Source: Sapria himalayana
Taxonomy: Eukaryota > Streptophyta > Magnoliopsida > Malpighiales > Rafflesiaceae
Assembly: GCA_029783825.1 (NCBI GenBank)
Contig: JAREIK010000801.1
Location: 7,539,571-7,603,570, forward strand
DNA: 64,000 nucleotides
Reading direction: 5' to 3'
Under the pieces are notes generated by a model, which saw only the letters and a list, made by a program, of their open reading frames with translations, searched no databases and was not told the DNA's origin. The translations under genes and the position numbers were made by a program. Positions 36,277 through 49,417 of this stretch are shown here, in pieces; position 1 is the first letter of the stretch, and each line of letters opens with the position of its first letter.

Positions 36277-37859
36277 AACTTGTATTTTCATACAAACTGA
36301 TAATACTATATTTGATCATATGTATGTGATATATATAATTTTGGCATGATATGCATTTTTGAATATATGTAATATTATGGTTTGTTCGAATGACATAATT
36401 AATAGATTTTGTTAATGTATTATTTAATTGAAACTGAAACCTAAAAGGATTCATTAGTATGATTGAAAATCCAAATGGGATATTGCCATTAAAGTTTTTA
36501 ATAGCATGATATATGATTTTAGCTTTGCCTTAATCAGATTAATACATGGATTAAATTCATATATCAATTTGATTTATTAGTGATTATTTATGGTGGTGCC
36601 AAAATAAGCCCTATGTGTAATGAGATTACATAATAAGTTATTTTAATGTGATTTTGATGGATTTTAGCTTAATTTAAATTTATTGATAATATTAATAAAA
36701 ATTTATTGATGAGATTAATGAAAATTTATTGATGTGATTAATGAAAATTTATTGATAAAATCAATGAAAATTTATTAATGAGACCGATAAAAATTTATTG
36801 ATAAGATCAATGAAAATTTAATTTAATTTTTTTTTCTGAGGTGCTGCTCACGACCCCGCGAGGGCGGTCCCCCTTGACCCCACCCTCTAACCGACTAGTA
36901 GAACCACCACAACAACTCTGTTTAACACCTTATAAATTTAATTATTTTTAAATACACGACTATATAATTTTTTTCTTTTTATGGAAATTGTTTATGCTAT
37001 ATGATAACATTATATATTTTGCATGTTATGTTGCTTTACATGGTGCAAAGTATGACCATTTTAACCAATGTGTTTATTAGATTATTATTTTTATAAGGGT
37101 TATAATTATTAAATATGTCTTGTATGTTGTTTTTGTTTTATTATAATTTTTTAATTATTGTAATAAAACAAGAGAGACAATGCAAGCCATTCGATGTCAT
37201 TCAATCCAACCATGATGATGGAGGAGCTAGGTGTCTATGGGCAAGTTGCTAATTAAATCAACTGAATGGAGCTGCTTATTACTACCTAGGAATGACTATT
37301 GATCTTCATATTGGCTTATAAAGATCATCTAGATTAAGGCCATACTATGACACATTTATTATATGCATGTATGAGATGCTATGTATGATGTTACATGAGT
37401 AGGTGATACTATATATATGATGAGATCTATTAATTGATAATTAAAATCAATCAAAATCATTTACATAAAATTTAAAGTTAACATGTCATCCATATTTAAA
37501 TACTTATCAAATTTTTTATCACCTTTATGTGGGATCTACCAAAGAAGAAGTATATCAGATGACATTAGTAAAAAAAGATAAGTAATGGTGCTACCCATAT
37601 ATTTAAAAATGGTTTAACTTTATTAGGTATCAAAATGGTTTTGGGCCTAATGGCATAAGATGAGATTCAAACATGCTGAGACATATGATGTCAAAATCCC
37701 ATAAATATCTAAGAATTGCATGAGATGTAATTTGTAAAAGTTACCTACTTAAATAACTTAATTTTGAGTGTCATGCCAAGCTGACTCAAAGTTGAGTAAA
37801 ATATGAATCTTAACTAACTAGATTAATATGATTATTCTCGAACTTTGCATTCATTGTAG
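36277..37859. other. Copia leader, non-coding
   Basis: Between the primer binding site and the gag start. AT-rich and without a convincing frame. It includes the 23-bp minisatellite listed separately and a short GC-rich patch at about 36,838-36,930. Confidence 0.6.
36674..36829. repeat. 23-bp AT-rich minisatellite
   Basis: About six to seven imperfect copies of a 23-bp unit with the core AAAATTTATTGAT, in the untranslated leader of the long-LTR copia element. Confidence 0.88.
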
Positions 37860-40800
37860 ATGACCAACAATAACAACAACAATTCTACTATGTCACTATG
37901 ATCAGTCCTTGAGAAGGATAAACTTACTGGGACTAACTTTCTTAACTGGTTTCGAAATTTGAGAATTATTCTCAAACAAGAAAGGAAGCTTTATGTTCTG
38001 GATGAACATCTCCATAAAGAACCAGCTGATAATGCTCCTAGAGATGATAAAGAATTCTTATGAGAAGCATCATAATGACTCTTTTGATGTTGCATGCTTG
38101 ATACTAGCTACTATGAGTTCTGAACTTTAGAAGGATATGGAAAATATAGAAGTTTATAATATGATCTTCAATCTTAAAAAAATATTCCAGCAACAAGCAA
38201 GGCAAGAAAGGTATGTGAATACCAAGGGACTGCATTTTTGCAAGATGGATGAGGGTGCTTTAGTTAGTGCTCATGTTCTAAAAATAAAATATTATATTGA
38301 GCACCTTCATAGGCTTGGATTTCTATTGAGCCATGTGTTGGCAACTAATTTGATCCCGAATTCACTTCATGATAGGCATGACCAATTTTTCATGAACCAT
38401 ACAATGAATGAAATTAATATATCTATCTCTAAGCTGCATATGATGCTTAAAATTGCTGAGAAGAATGTTAAAATCCAAGCCTGGTCATGTTCTAATGATT
38501 CAAAATAGAAAGGGCTTAAAGATCAAGAGAAAGGATAAGGGCAAGGGCAAGGGAAAAGGAAAGTTCAATGCTCAACCCAAACCCAAACCTAAACCCAAGG
38601 CTAATGCCCTAAAGGAGGGTTATTATTTCTTTTGCAATGAACCTGGCCATTGGAAGAGAAACTACAAGCTGTATTTAGCGGATCTGAAGAAGAAGACTCG
38701 TGAGACTAGTTCTTCATATATTTATGTTATACAAATTAATTTTTCTCCTTCTAGTTCCTAGGTTTTATATACTGGATGTGGATCACATATTTGTACAAAT
38801 GTGCAGAGACTCAAAATGTGTTGTATATATATATTTTTTGATAAACTACTTTGTATAATAAAAATATTTTCTATTTCAATATTTTGTTAAGTGCAGAAAC
38901 TATAATATTAAAAGGTTGGTAATACAGCAATAACACAATAACGGGGGTCCTACTACTCTTTCAGTGGGCCGAAGAAATTTTAGGAGTAGAACTTGGTCCA
39001 TCCAAGTGATCTTACCCACTCCATTATTGATATAAATTATTTGTATTACTATTTTTGCGTTGTTATAATTTTTTCTTGTGGAATTGTTCATCTCCATTTT
39101 CTCCTCTTTGTGTGATTTTCTTCGTGGCTACTTTTGCTCACAAATCAGTAAGACTTGTTTTGGTTATAAAATGTAAATGTGATAGCATTTTCTGGTGGAT
39201 GTAGCTAGTCGTGCTAAATGACTTGTAAACCATATTATTTTTTATGTTTCTACTGTGATTTGATTTTGTTTCTCATGGTTTATTGGATTGTGGTGGTAGA
39301 TATATATCGTTTGTTGTTTTTCTATTTTTTTTATTCTTTTGAATCTATGGAATCATAAACATGGAAGCAAAATTGCCCAACCCATGGTTTATTCTTTTGG
39401 ATTGTGGTTGTAGATATATAACAAAAGTTCCTGCTTTGGCTGTAGAAATTTATGAACTTACTTTGCCTAGTAGACTTTTGTTAGTTTTGGACAATTATTA
39501 TTATGTTCCTATAATGTGTAGGAATATTATTTCAGTTTCTTGTTTGTATAATGATAGTTTTCTTTTATATTAAGAATAATTATTGCTCCATTTTTCATAA
39601 AGACATGTTATATGCAAATACCTATTTTCTAGATACTCTTTATGTTATAAACCTTTAGAAATCTAATAATTATCATACCTATAACATAAATAATAAGATA
39701 TTTAAATCAAATAATTTAAATTTAACCTATCATTGGTATTGCCGCTTTGGTCATATAAATGAGAAACATATTTCAAAACTCCATCAAATTGAACTTTTTA
39801 ATTCATTTGATTTTGAATCATATGATAGATGTGAATCTTGTCTATTGGGTGAGATGACAAATGATCCCTTTACTGGACACAGTGAAAGGGCCAATGAATT
39901 ATTGCATCTAATACATACAAATGTTTGTGGACCATTAAGTTCATATACTATAGGATGTTATAAGTACTTCAGTAGATTTATGATGATTTCAGCAGATATG
40001 GTTATGTATACTTGATGAGACATAAATTTGAATCATTTGAAATGTTCAAATCTTTTCAAAATGAAGTACAAAACTAATTTGGCAAAAAAATTGAGGCACT
40101 TTGATCTAATCGTGGTGGAAAATATTTGAGCCAAGAATTTTATAAGTATTTTAGAATGTGTGGAATCATTTCACAATTAACTCCCACTAGAACACCTAAA
40201 TAGAATGGTGTGTTTGAGAGGAGGAATCGAACTTAATTCGATATGGTTCGATCTTTGATGAGTCCAACAGATCTTCCATTTACCTTTAGGGGTTATGCAC
40301 TTGAAACAGCCACTTACAAAGCAAGGCTAGTTGCAAAAGGTTTCAAATAAACTCTTGGTATATATTATAATGAAACTTTTTCACTTATAGCTATGTTTAA
40401 GTCTATCGTAATTCTTATTGTCGTTACTGCATATTATGATTATGAGCTTTGAAAAATGGATGTTAAAATTATGTTTCTTAATAGAAACTTACTTGAGGAT
40501 GTGTACATGACATAACCTGAGGGTTTTTTACAACCTAAGAATTCTTGTAAAGTATGCAAGCTTCAAAGATCTATTTATGGTTTGCAGCATGCCTCTCAGA
40601 GTTGGAATCTTCGTTTTGATGAATCAGTCAAATGGTTTGGATTTGTCAAAAATAAAGATGAGCCTTGTGTTTATAAAAAATTAGAGGGAGCATAATTGTA
40701 TTTTTGGTCTTATATGTTGATGACATTTTACTCATTGGGAATGATATCCCTACCTTGCAAAACATCAAGTCTTGGTTAGGAAAGTGTTTCTCAAAGAAAG

Positions 40801-41704
40801 ACGTAGGCAAAGATGCCTATATCCTAGGAATAAAGATCTATAGAGATAGATCTAAGAGACTAATTGGTCTAAGTCAAAGTACTTACATAGACAAAGTACT
40901 GAAATGGTTCAGTATGCAAGATTCCAAGAGAGGATACTTGTCCATGTCTCATGGTATTCCTATTAGCAAATCTCAGTGTCCTAGCACTAAAGATGAGTGA
41001 GAGTGGATGAGTAAGATTCCTTATGCCTCAGTAATAGGATCTATCATGTATGCCATGTGTGCACTAGACCAGATGTATCTTATGCTTTAAGCATAACAAG
41101 TAGATACCAGTCAGATCCCGGTGAGAGTCATTGGACAACTATCAAAAATATTCTTAAGTATATGAGAAGGTCAAAATATATGTTATTGGTGTATGATGGA
41201 TTAGAAGATGATCTGGTTGTAAATTGTTACACGGATGCAAGCTTCTAATCTGACAAAAATGACTTCTGATCATAGTCGTGATATGTGTTTTGTTTAAATG
41301 GCAGTGTAGTTAGCTAGAAATATTCAAAGAAAGGTATTGTTGCTGATTCTACAACTGAAGTTGAAAACATTGCCGCATCTGATGTAGCAAAAAAAGTAAT
41401 TTGGATCAAGAAGTTCATACTTGACTTTGAAGTAGTTCCTAGCATTACAAATCTTTTTGATGTTTATTGTGACAATAATGGTGCTATTGCATAAGAAAAG
41501 GAACCTAGATCACATCCGCGATCCAGAGACATTTTTAGGCATTATAATCTCATTCGAGAAATCATTAAGAGGGGCGATGTTAAGATATGTAGAGTTCCAA
41601 CATATGATAATGTTGCTAATCCATTGACTAAGCATCTACCACAAACAAAGCATGATCATCATGCTAGGTTCATAGGTATTAGATACATTGATAAATCAGC
41701 CTAG
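37860..41704 (+). pseudogene. Copia gag-pol remnant of the long-LTR element
   Basis: Gag starts at ATG 37,860; its UBN2-like segment includes 38,137-38,508. The zinc knuckle is C-x2-(C lost)-GHW at 38,620-38,670, with FFCNEPGHWKRN visible. The protease has TGCGSHICTN at 38,770-38,800, and its second half (IISVSCL) is at 39,404-39,545, separated by about 580 unrelated bases. GAG-pre-integrase and integrase lie at 39,725-40,305, including SCLLGEMTNDPFTGHSERA and TNVCGPL. The frame then jumps within ten bases from integrase (GYALETA) to reverse transcriptase (YKARLVAKGF) at about 40,310, an internal deletion. The YVDD motif is intact at 40,713-40,724, and RNase H runs to 41,704. Many stops are present; it cannot be autonomous. 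Confidence 0.9.
38825..39400. other. Insertion splitting the copia protease
   Basis: Copia protease similarity stops at about 38,820 and resumes at about 39,404. The intervening bases have no family motif I recognise. Near the right edge a 20-base segment (39,286-39,305) recurs with one mismatch at 39,402-39,421, suggesting a local duplication or a target-site repeat. Confidence 0.5.
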
Positions 41705-41719
41705 CACAAGTGGGAGATT

Positions 41720-43182
41720 ATTAGTAATAGTCCTCTAGGCCTTTCATATGGACATAGTATTTTGATTATTTGTGAGAATTAATTATTATTATTATTTAAT
41801 TGTTTATTATATATGATATCTTTAAATAATATTATTAATTATTCTAAATGTCCCTAATCAGTTATTGTTATGAGAATAATAATGAATTAAAATTAGTATA
41901 AAGTTTGAATAATATTTATGGGATAAATATGTGTATGAGATATAAATCAAATTTATATCTATTTGTTAAGAACAAATATTGGACAGACCCATCTTGAGAT
42001 TAATATATGGATCAAAGTCATAAGTTAATCTCTAATAGTTATGTTATTAAATCCTTTGACCTGAGATCACTATCGTTCTCAACATACAAAATATTGTATT
42101 TTAATCAAATGACTATATAGGTTATACCTGAACATAATAAAAATTATGTAGTAAAATATGAGCGATTAAGATAGAATTTGTCCCTATTATTATAAATAAA
42201 ATATCTCTGGGTCCCCTCGATAATTGAGATTTTGAACTGCATGGCCATGCTCAAGTGAATTGATAGAGATCAATATCATTTGTTTAGTCAGTCTAATTGG
42301 GTCTTGAGTAATCAAAGATAGAATGATATAAGTTTGATTTTGTCTATGCATTATATTCTATCAAGATATCATGAGACAAAAGAATTATGTCATTAGCTAT
42401 ATTAAAGTTCTCTTGGATCACGAGCTTTTCATTTAACTTGTGTAGTCATAGTATCTTTCTAGAGGTCACTCATGATTTGTAAGATCATAATGTGATTTAG
42501 GCTTACAACCAATTTTAATTGAACCTACAGGGTCTCACATTAAGAACGAATAATAATAGCCATGGTTTTTCACTCTCTGAGATTATTTTAAATCACAAAT
42601 AACAATTAGTTATTATTTAAATTCGAATTTAATTTTGAGAAAGATTAAATTCGTGGTTTAAATAAATAAATAAATTATTAAATTGAACTTGAGTTTTATT
42701 GAATAAATTCATTCAAAAAGGAGTTTTGAGGATTTGAATTTAAGTTGTTATTATTTAAAAGAGTTTTAAATATATAATTAAATTCATTTATAACTAAAAC
42801 CATAGTAGACTTAGGTATATATATATATGAGACATATTTGATGCAAGTAGTCATCTTTAATAAAATAGAGAAAAATCCTTTCGTATTGAGAAGACGAATC
42901 TAAACTAGTAATAAACAAGATCATTTATTATTTGTTCGTGTATGGATACTTATAGAGAGTGGTCATTTGTTTAGAAAGGTGGCACCTTTGAAGATCCAAA
43001 TAAACTATGATGCACACTTTGAAGGCTAAACAAATCAATCTACAAAATGTAAGTTTCATTTACCATTCCTTCGTGTTTTTTATGAAACACATGTGTTCCT
43101 TGGTGGGTTAAGAGATAAAAATTATAAATTTCACTACGTTTATGTTCCAATTAGATTGGATATTCTTCCCAAAACCCCAACA
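41720..43182 (+). repeat. 3' LTR of the long-LTR copia
   Basis: Follows the polypurine tract and aligns with the 5' LTR at 31,113-32,603. It ends CCCAACA at 43,182, matching the CTTCAACA end of the 5' LTR at 36,263. The two LTRs differ at many positions, so the insertion is not recent. Confidence 0.85.
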
Positions 43183-44157
43183 GTTATGATATATGAAGGG
43201 GGTCAACATAGAAGCTAAACTAAATCCAACCATAAAGAGCCCACCACCTAGTTGGGTTTGTCTATGGTCTAATGCACTATGTTTCTTGGTACAATAATCA
43301 GCATGTCTCTTTAGGTGCCTAGTCCAACACATATTCCTACATATATATGTATTTTTTATAATACTTATATTGTGCTGATTTTTCATCCACAACCCCTGCC
43401 ATTTTTATTTTGTCCTATGTTAAAGTGAGTCTAAACTATAGATATTTATTTAGTTTTCTATTTTTTTGGCATTTAAGTTTGGGTTGAGGCCATGAGAGAA
43501 GACATGGTTTCGTCCATGGACATTTTCATAGGGTTATCTTTATTAATATTATCTACCTCTAAGTAAATATTAATTTCATTATTATTTAATTCACAATTAG
43601 TCATATTTTTTTAGTTTATGTTATAACTTCTAAGTTAAAATAAAATTATATTAAAAAAACTAAATAAAAAATAATACCCTATTTATGATGATGTAGAAGA
43701 AGGAGAGAGAGAGAGAGCCACATCCCACACTTGGTAGGTTCGGTAAAGCCATAAAGGTAATAAAATTGAAACAATAAATGAGCAACACCGAATCTCCACT
43801 CTAGAGTTGATAGGTGAGAGAGAGAAAGAGAGAAGAGAGAGAGTTGAGCTTGAGAATTGAGAATGAAAAACTCAACTCTCTAAAACTATTTATAAAGATT
43901 TGTTTTAATTAAAAATTATTTTTAAAATTTTTTAAAACATTTTTTAAAAAATAAAAAAGGTGAAAACCCGATAGTCGTCAAATTTCTACCATAGCCATTG
44001 GAAAAAATCCAATAGCCAAGATGTTATAAATTTCTTATTTTTTTAATATTTCTTTACCATTGTCATTAGCTGTTAGGTATGTCCTGGACCCCAACAGCTA
44101 AAAAGATTATCGGGGGACTTAGGACTCGGGCTCATGTTGGCACTAGGCATGCCATGA
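43183..44157 (-). mobile_element. Outer hAT transposon, 5' part
   Basis: Resumes the outer hAT directly after the copia 3' LTR. On the minus strand it carries the BED zinc-finger end (CRNMCWTRHLKRHADYCTKKH, 43,340-43,270), the exon-1 region near 43,480-43,520, a GAGAGA-rich 5' UTR (43,690-43,870) and the subterminal region to 44,157. The terminus itself is missing at the junction with gypsy sequence. Confidence 0.85.
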
Positions 44158-44199
44158 TGCAATCTACTTTCTTGTCATAAAATATCTCTATTATTATTG

Positions 44200-47100
44200 A
44201 TACCCTTTTAGAAATCTTTTTGACTAGATCCTCTTCATCTTTATGATAGGGCTTGATATTACTATTATGAAATACAAATGAATCTTTAACCTCGGTAGTA
44301 AATTAACCTTGTATGATACCTTACCAACTCATCTCAATATAATATATGGGCTTTCATATTTCCTTATAAGCCATTTATGAACCTTTCAAAAAGGCTCGAA
44401 TTGTTATAGTATGAGCTTGATAAGTAGTAAGTCTCCAACTTGGAATTCAATATGCCTCTTCTTATCAGAATATTTTTTTCATCTTTTTAGCAGCCTTCTC
44501 TGATATCCATGTATGAGTATGTTATGTCAGCCTGCTCATGCCAAATTTTAGAAGTTTGAAGGTTGATGGACTCTTTTCTATGTACCATCCAGCTAAGATG
44601 TGAAGAGTCATCAATTATTGCCCCATGATTATCTCGAATTAACTTCTCTCTGTTGCTTCACTCATTTGTGAGTTGTAAGAGAACTAAGCCATATCCAATA
44701 ATTTCACCCAATCAGTCTGATTTGCACTCACAAAATTCCTCAAATATAGTTCTAGTAATGCAATTACTCATTTTGTTTGCCAATCAGTATGATGGTAAAA
44801 TCTAGTAGAGAAGTGGATTATCATACCCATGAACTTGAAAAGTCCCATCTAAAATTTCTTGGTGAAGCATGGATCACTATCACTTAAAATAAATTTTGAT
44901 AACCCCTAATAATTCACCATATTCTTGAGGAATAATGTAGCTATCTCCTTTGTTGTGCGATTCTCAGGGGCTACAATAAAAGTAGCATATTTTGAGAAAT
45001 AATCCACTACCACTACCTTCGATCCTTGTACCTTGGACTTGGGCATGCCAATTATGTAGCCCATAGTAATTCTTTCTTAAGGCTGCTCTATTATAGGTAG
45101 TGACTCCAACAATCCCCTATTATGATATTATTCCACTTTGTCTTATTGGCACATAAGACAAGTCTTCACGTAAGTGTCCATATTATCTCATATTTATGAC
45201 CAATAGTAGATGAACTCCAGTAAAGCTCTCATGCATGGTTACCTTAGAAGATCATCTCATTTGGAGTCATGATACTTTTTGATGAGATTTTTTCTAATGC
45301 TTCCCTACTTGGGTATGTTAATTCATTTTTTATTTGTGTACAATTAACCATCTTCTATCTAAAATTACCATGTCTTTTTCTTATGAGTTAGAAAAATAAG
45401 ACCATTTACCACTAGATTATGTTACAAATACTTTTTTATGAGATCCATCATTTCTCCCTAGAGTTGGCTAGTCATGGATGCTAACTCTACTTTGCAACTT
45501 AAGACATTGGTCACATAATTAGTGAATCTTGGTTTGTACTCCAATGTGTAGCCAAATTCAATTAGAAAGTTTTTCCACCTTGCTTACTAGAAGCTTAACT
45601 TCTTCTGTGTCTAAAAGTAACTAGCAGCAACTTTGTCCATCTTTACTGTGAAATTTGATCTAGTAGATAGTGTCTATATGTTTTCAAGGAATTGATGATT
45701 ATTATCATTTCCTTCTCTTGGATCGTGTACTACTTCTTCATCTCATTGAGTTTGTATCTTTCAAAACTATGAAATATCTTCCCTATAAGAGAAATCCTCC
45801 AATAGCAAAGTCAAGGATATCAATGTGTACCTCTAATACCTTAGTGTGGTCAAGTAGTGACAACACCAGCTCATTCATTATGGCCTTCTTCAAGTCTTCA
45901 AAAATTTGTTGGAACTTTTAATTCTATGTCCATGCATTACTATTCTTGAGAAGTTATGTTAATGAAGTTACTTTTGTTGAATACTATTTGAAGAATTGAT
46001 GGTAGTAGTTAATTAGGCCTAGGAAGGATCCTAATTGTGACACATTAGTTAGGGGATCTCATTCCTAAATAGTCTTGGTCTTATTCTCATTTATCACGAG
46101 TCTTCCATCTTTAATACGATACTGTAGGAAGCTCACTTCTTCCAAAGCAAAATAATATCTCTCTCTCTTCATGTTTAGTTCACTCAACTTTAATAGCTAA
46201 AATATTTTTTTTAGATGATCAATATGCTCCTCCAAGGTATTACTATGTACAACAATATTATCTAGATATATTATCACAAACTTATCTAGGGAAGGTTGGA
46301 ATATTTTATTCATTTAAATGAAAAATACAAGTACATTAGTATGATCAAAGAACATCATTAGGAACTTATAAGAGCTATACCTTATCATACACATTGTTTT
46401 TGATTCATCCCCTTTATTTATCCTCACCTGATAGTACCTCAATCACAAGTCCAACTTAGTGAAGTATCTTACTCTACTAAGTTGGTCAAATTGATCAATA
46501 ATAAGAGGAACAATAAACTTATTCCTTTATTATCACTTTATTGAGCATTAATAGTCAATGCACACCCATAAAGACACATCATGTTTCTTCTAAATTAAGA
46601 CTAGTACATTGTATAAGGCCTTGGATGGTTGGATGAATCCAATATCCAACAATTCCTTTAGTTGCATTCTTAACTCCTCCAATTCTATGAGTGTCATCCT
46701 ATAGGGCACCATGGCTAGGAGTTTGGCTCCCAATTCCAACTTGACCTTGTGATCTTTTTCTCTTATTGGTTGGAGCTTTTTTGGGAGCTTTAATTACATC
46801 ATATCTTTCAACTCACCCAATACCTTCTCAATTTTTATAGGCATAAAATCTTTCATATCATTAATCATGTGTTCCTAAAAATTTTTCAAGTATGTCATCT
46901 CATTCTTTTTCAACCATCATCTTTAATTGCATATGCAATAGTATATGAGTATCAGTTTTGACTTCGATAATTATGAGAATCATACATGGTACTTTCTTTT
47001 CTAAAATAGTCATTGAGTGTAGAAAAGGTAAGGGCATAGCTTTTACATAGCATATGAAATCTATTCCGATGACTATCTTAAAGTCATTTATGAATACTAT

Positions 47101-48480
47101 TTTGAAATCAACCATGCCTTCTCAAGACTCAATCTTCATTGTTACACCATGAGCTACTCCTTGGGATAGAGTTGGCAACCTTGAGCCAACCTACCTCCTT
47201 AGATGTATGAAGCTTGAGTCTCTTTGCCTCCTATAAAATAAATCATGTGTAACATCAGTGTTTATCATGAATTTTGTAAATATCTTATTTATCATGAATT
47301 TTGTAAATATCTTATTTATCATGATATCCACATACATGAGTCCTCTACTTCGAGGCTGCTCCTTGGCTGGACTGACTTTGAGGGCATTCAACAACTACAT
47401 TAATCTCATGTGCACATCATCACCCTCTTGCTTGGTCTCTCTCTCAAATTATAGCTCTGAGAGCCTTTTTTTAGGACATTCATGATCCTAGTGCAATCCA
47501 TCACATAGGAAATAATTAATTGTTAACTTAAAATCTTTATGCTTATCTCAACTCTTGTCCTCTTTGTTAATAGTGATCGCACTTGATCCTTTTCTAGTAT
47601 TATAATTTGTGGGAATGTTCTTTCTCCCACCTTTAGCATAACTATATTTGAATGGTGGGTTGGCTTGAAATGAGTCCCCCTTTCAAAAAACTGAGTAACT
47701 CGGCAACTACCATGGCCATGGCTAAGTCTTGGGTATCTCATCTTTTCAATCCTTGCTCATCACAACATAATAGGTTATCCATACAATTAAAGAGTAGTTC
47801 CTCGTGCCTCATATTAGGAACCTCAAACATTAGAGAAAATAATTCCTTGACATAGTTACAAATTAATCCTATGTGTTTGAGATGTCTCATTTTTGTATGT
47901 ATCATATATGTTACATCTTCTGGGTCAGAATTGCTTCTTGATGTCTTTCTCGAAGTCAGCCTAAGTTTCTATTGTACACGTCCCCCTTTCTATTTTAATA
48001 AATCTTCTACACAACCATAATATTGTATTGTCTGTGAGATAAAGAGTAGTGATGTATACCCTTGTTACCTCATCAACTTGTACAATTGCCTTAGAATACA
48101 TTTCCATGTGCCATTAGTAGTTTCCTAACTCATTGGCATTCAATTACCTTTTGAAATTGTAGGGCTTTGGCACCACCACCCTCGGTGCCTCATCAGTGGT
48201 CATCACCCAAGCTGATAATATTGTCTTATAAATTATTACCTTGTGTATTACCTCCTCTTCATGGTTAGTCAAAACTTCCACTCTCAACTCCAAACTGGTT
48301 AGCATGTCCAGGACCCTCATGAACTCTTCATATGACACTATTGGGATTGTTGAACTTTACATTCCCTTTTGAAGGACTTGGGATTTGCACTTTGAGATCT
48401 TCCATGGCCTTCTCCATGCTTTGCATCATGAAATCCATTCATTCTTTGTTGTCTTCCATGGAAATCTCTTACCTGGTCAC
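44200..48480 (-). pseudogene. Ty3/gypsy gag-pol remnant
   Basis: Read from 48,480 downwards. Gag begins near a MEDNKE start and includes YEEFMRVLDML (48,340-48,300) and a retrotrans-gag core near 48,170-47,800. The zinc knuckle (CDGLH..HECPKK) is at about 47,510-47,470. The protease is near 47,400-46,900 with INTDVTHDLF at the active-site position (47,270-47,240) instead of a D-T/S-G triad. The reverse transcriptase active site reads YLDN at about 46,252-46,266 instead of YLDD. An RNase H region follows, then integrase with the zinc-binding C-x2-CQ end near 45,130 and DYFSKYATF near 45,000. A C-terminal LPPRLKIH-like block is near 44,300. Stops are frequent. Loss of a catalytic Asp and the broken frame rule out activity. 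Confidence 0.87.
47255..47322 (-). repeat. 27-bp in-frame duplication in the gypsy protease
   Basis: A 27-base unit is repeated directly without a mismatch, giving the nine-residue repeat FMINKIFTK twice just before the protease active site. A third partial unit follows. Confidence 0.85.
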
Positions 48481-48833
48481 CCACCATCCAAGCTCATAAA
48501 AAGATTACATGATTTGTCCTTTCCCTACTCTTGGCGAGATGGTCAAAATCTCTTCCTCGAACTTCATTGAAGACCTCTACCACATGATAGCTTACCATGA
48601 TTTCTTTTGAGTTATTCCACACTCACAACTAGAGGTGTCAACTATGCCGGGCCGGCCCGGCACGTTTTTAAACCGTGCCCGAGCCCGTGCCGTGCCTGGG
48701 TTAGGAACAGCTCGTGCCGTGGCACGGCACGCCGGCACGGGTTCGTCCCGTGCCGGTTCACGCAGGCACGCGTGGGGCGTGAGCCTTGAGTGTGAGCCAT
48801 GAGCGTGAGTGCGTGACCCGTCACCCCTCCCTG

Positions 48834-48857
48834 CCCCCCCCCCCCCCCCCCCCCCCC
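48834..48857 (+). repeat. 24-base C homopolymer
   Basis: Uninterrupted C tract in the hAT 5' subterminal region, next to overlapping GACCCGCGGGTC palindromes. Its length is likely to vary and is hard to sequence accurately. Confidence 0.95.
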
Positions 48858-49417
48858 GTAAAAAGACCCGCGGGTCGGGTCTGATTGGACCCGACCCGCG
48901 GTCCCGACTACCGAGCCCCGACGGGCTTAGACCCGACCAATCCCAACGGCGAAAAAAAAAATTCAAACATTACAGATTTTCAGCCGTTGGATTCGGCTCC
49001 AATGGCTAGAGGACAGAATCCAATGGTCCTCGTGATTCTGCCCCTTAAAAATATATTAAAAATTCAAAAAAATAATAAAAAAATTTCTTTTTTTATAAAA
49101 AATTAATTTCTTTAGCCTATAAATTCTACCGCCTCCGGCCCTCCCTATAACATTTATGTTTTTCAAAAACATATCTCCTCTCAAAACTTTCTCTCTCTCA
49201 CATAAACCGTGCATCTCTCTCTCGGGCCTCGGGATTTTGATTTCGGCTTGGATTTTCATGAAACTCTACTTGAGTCTTGAACATCAGAGCTTCCTGCGGT
49301 ACACCTTGCATGTGACTAACCTCATTGCTTTTATCGGGTAATTTATTTTACGTTTTTATTTACTTTCTCTCTCTAAAGCTTCTCTCTCTAGAAAAACATA
49401 GGAAAAAAAACATAAAA

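Larger units (their letters stand above)
31113..43182 (+). mobile_element. Ty1/copia retrotransposon with long LTRs, split by a hAT
   Basis: The LTRs are about 1.46-1.5 kb. The 5' LTR runs from about 31,113 to 36,263 with a hAT element inserted near its end; the 3' LTR is about 41,720-43,182. The primer binding site TGGTATCGGAG follows at 36,265-36,275, and a polypurine tract AAGTGGGAGATTA precedes the 3' LTR. The coding remnant lies at 37,860-41,704. The element inserted into the outer hAT, whose sequence resumes at 43,183. The exact 5' LTR start is uncertain by a few bases. Confidence 0.9.
44158..48621 (-). mobile_element. Ty3/gypsy retrotransposon internal region, 3'-truncated
   Basis: Minus-strand gypsy element with its 5' LTR at 52,345-52,768. 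A hAT (48,630-52,315) is inserted in the leader between primer binding site and gag. The 3' end is missing: integrase C-terminal sequence runs to the junction with the outer hAT at about 44,157 and no 3' LTR follows. Confidence 0.88.

Noticed and set aside
48592..48966. 124-codon Arg/Gly-rich frame
   Set aside because: It spans the gypsy/hAT junction and a C homopolymer; composition explains it.
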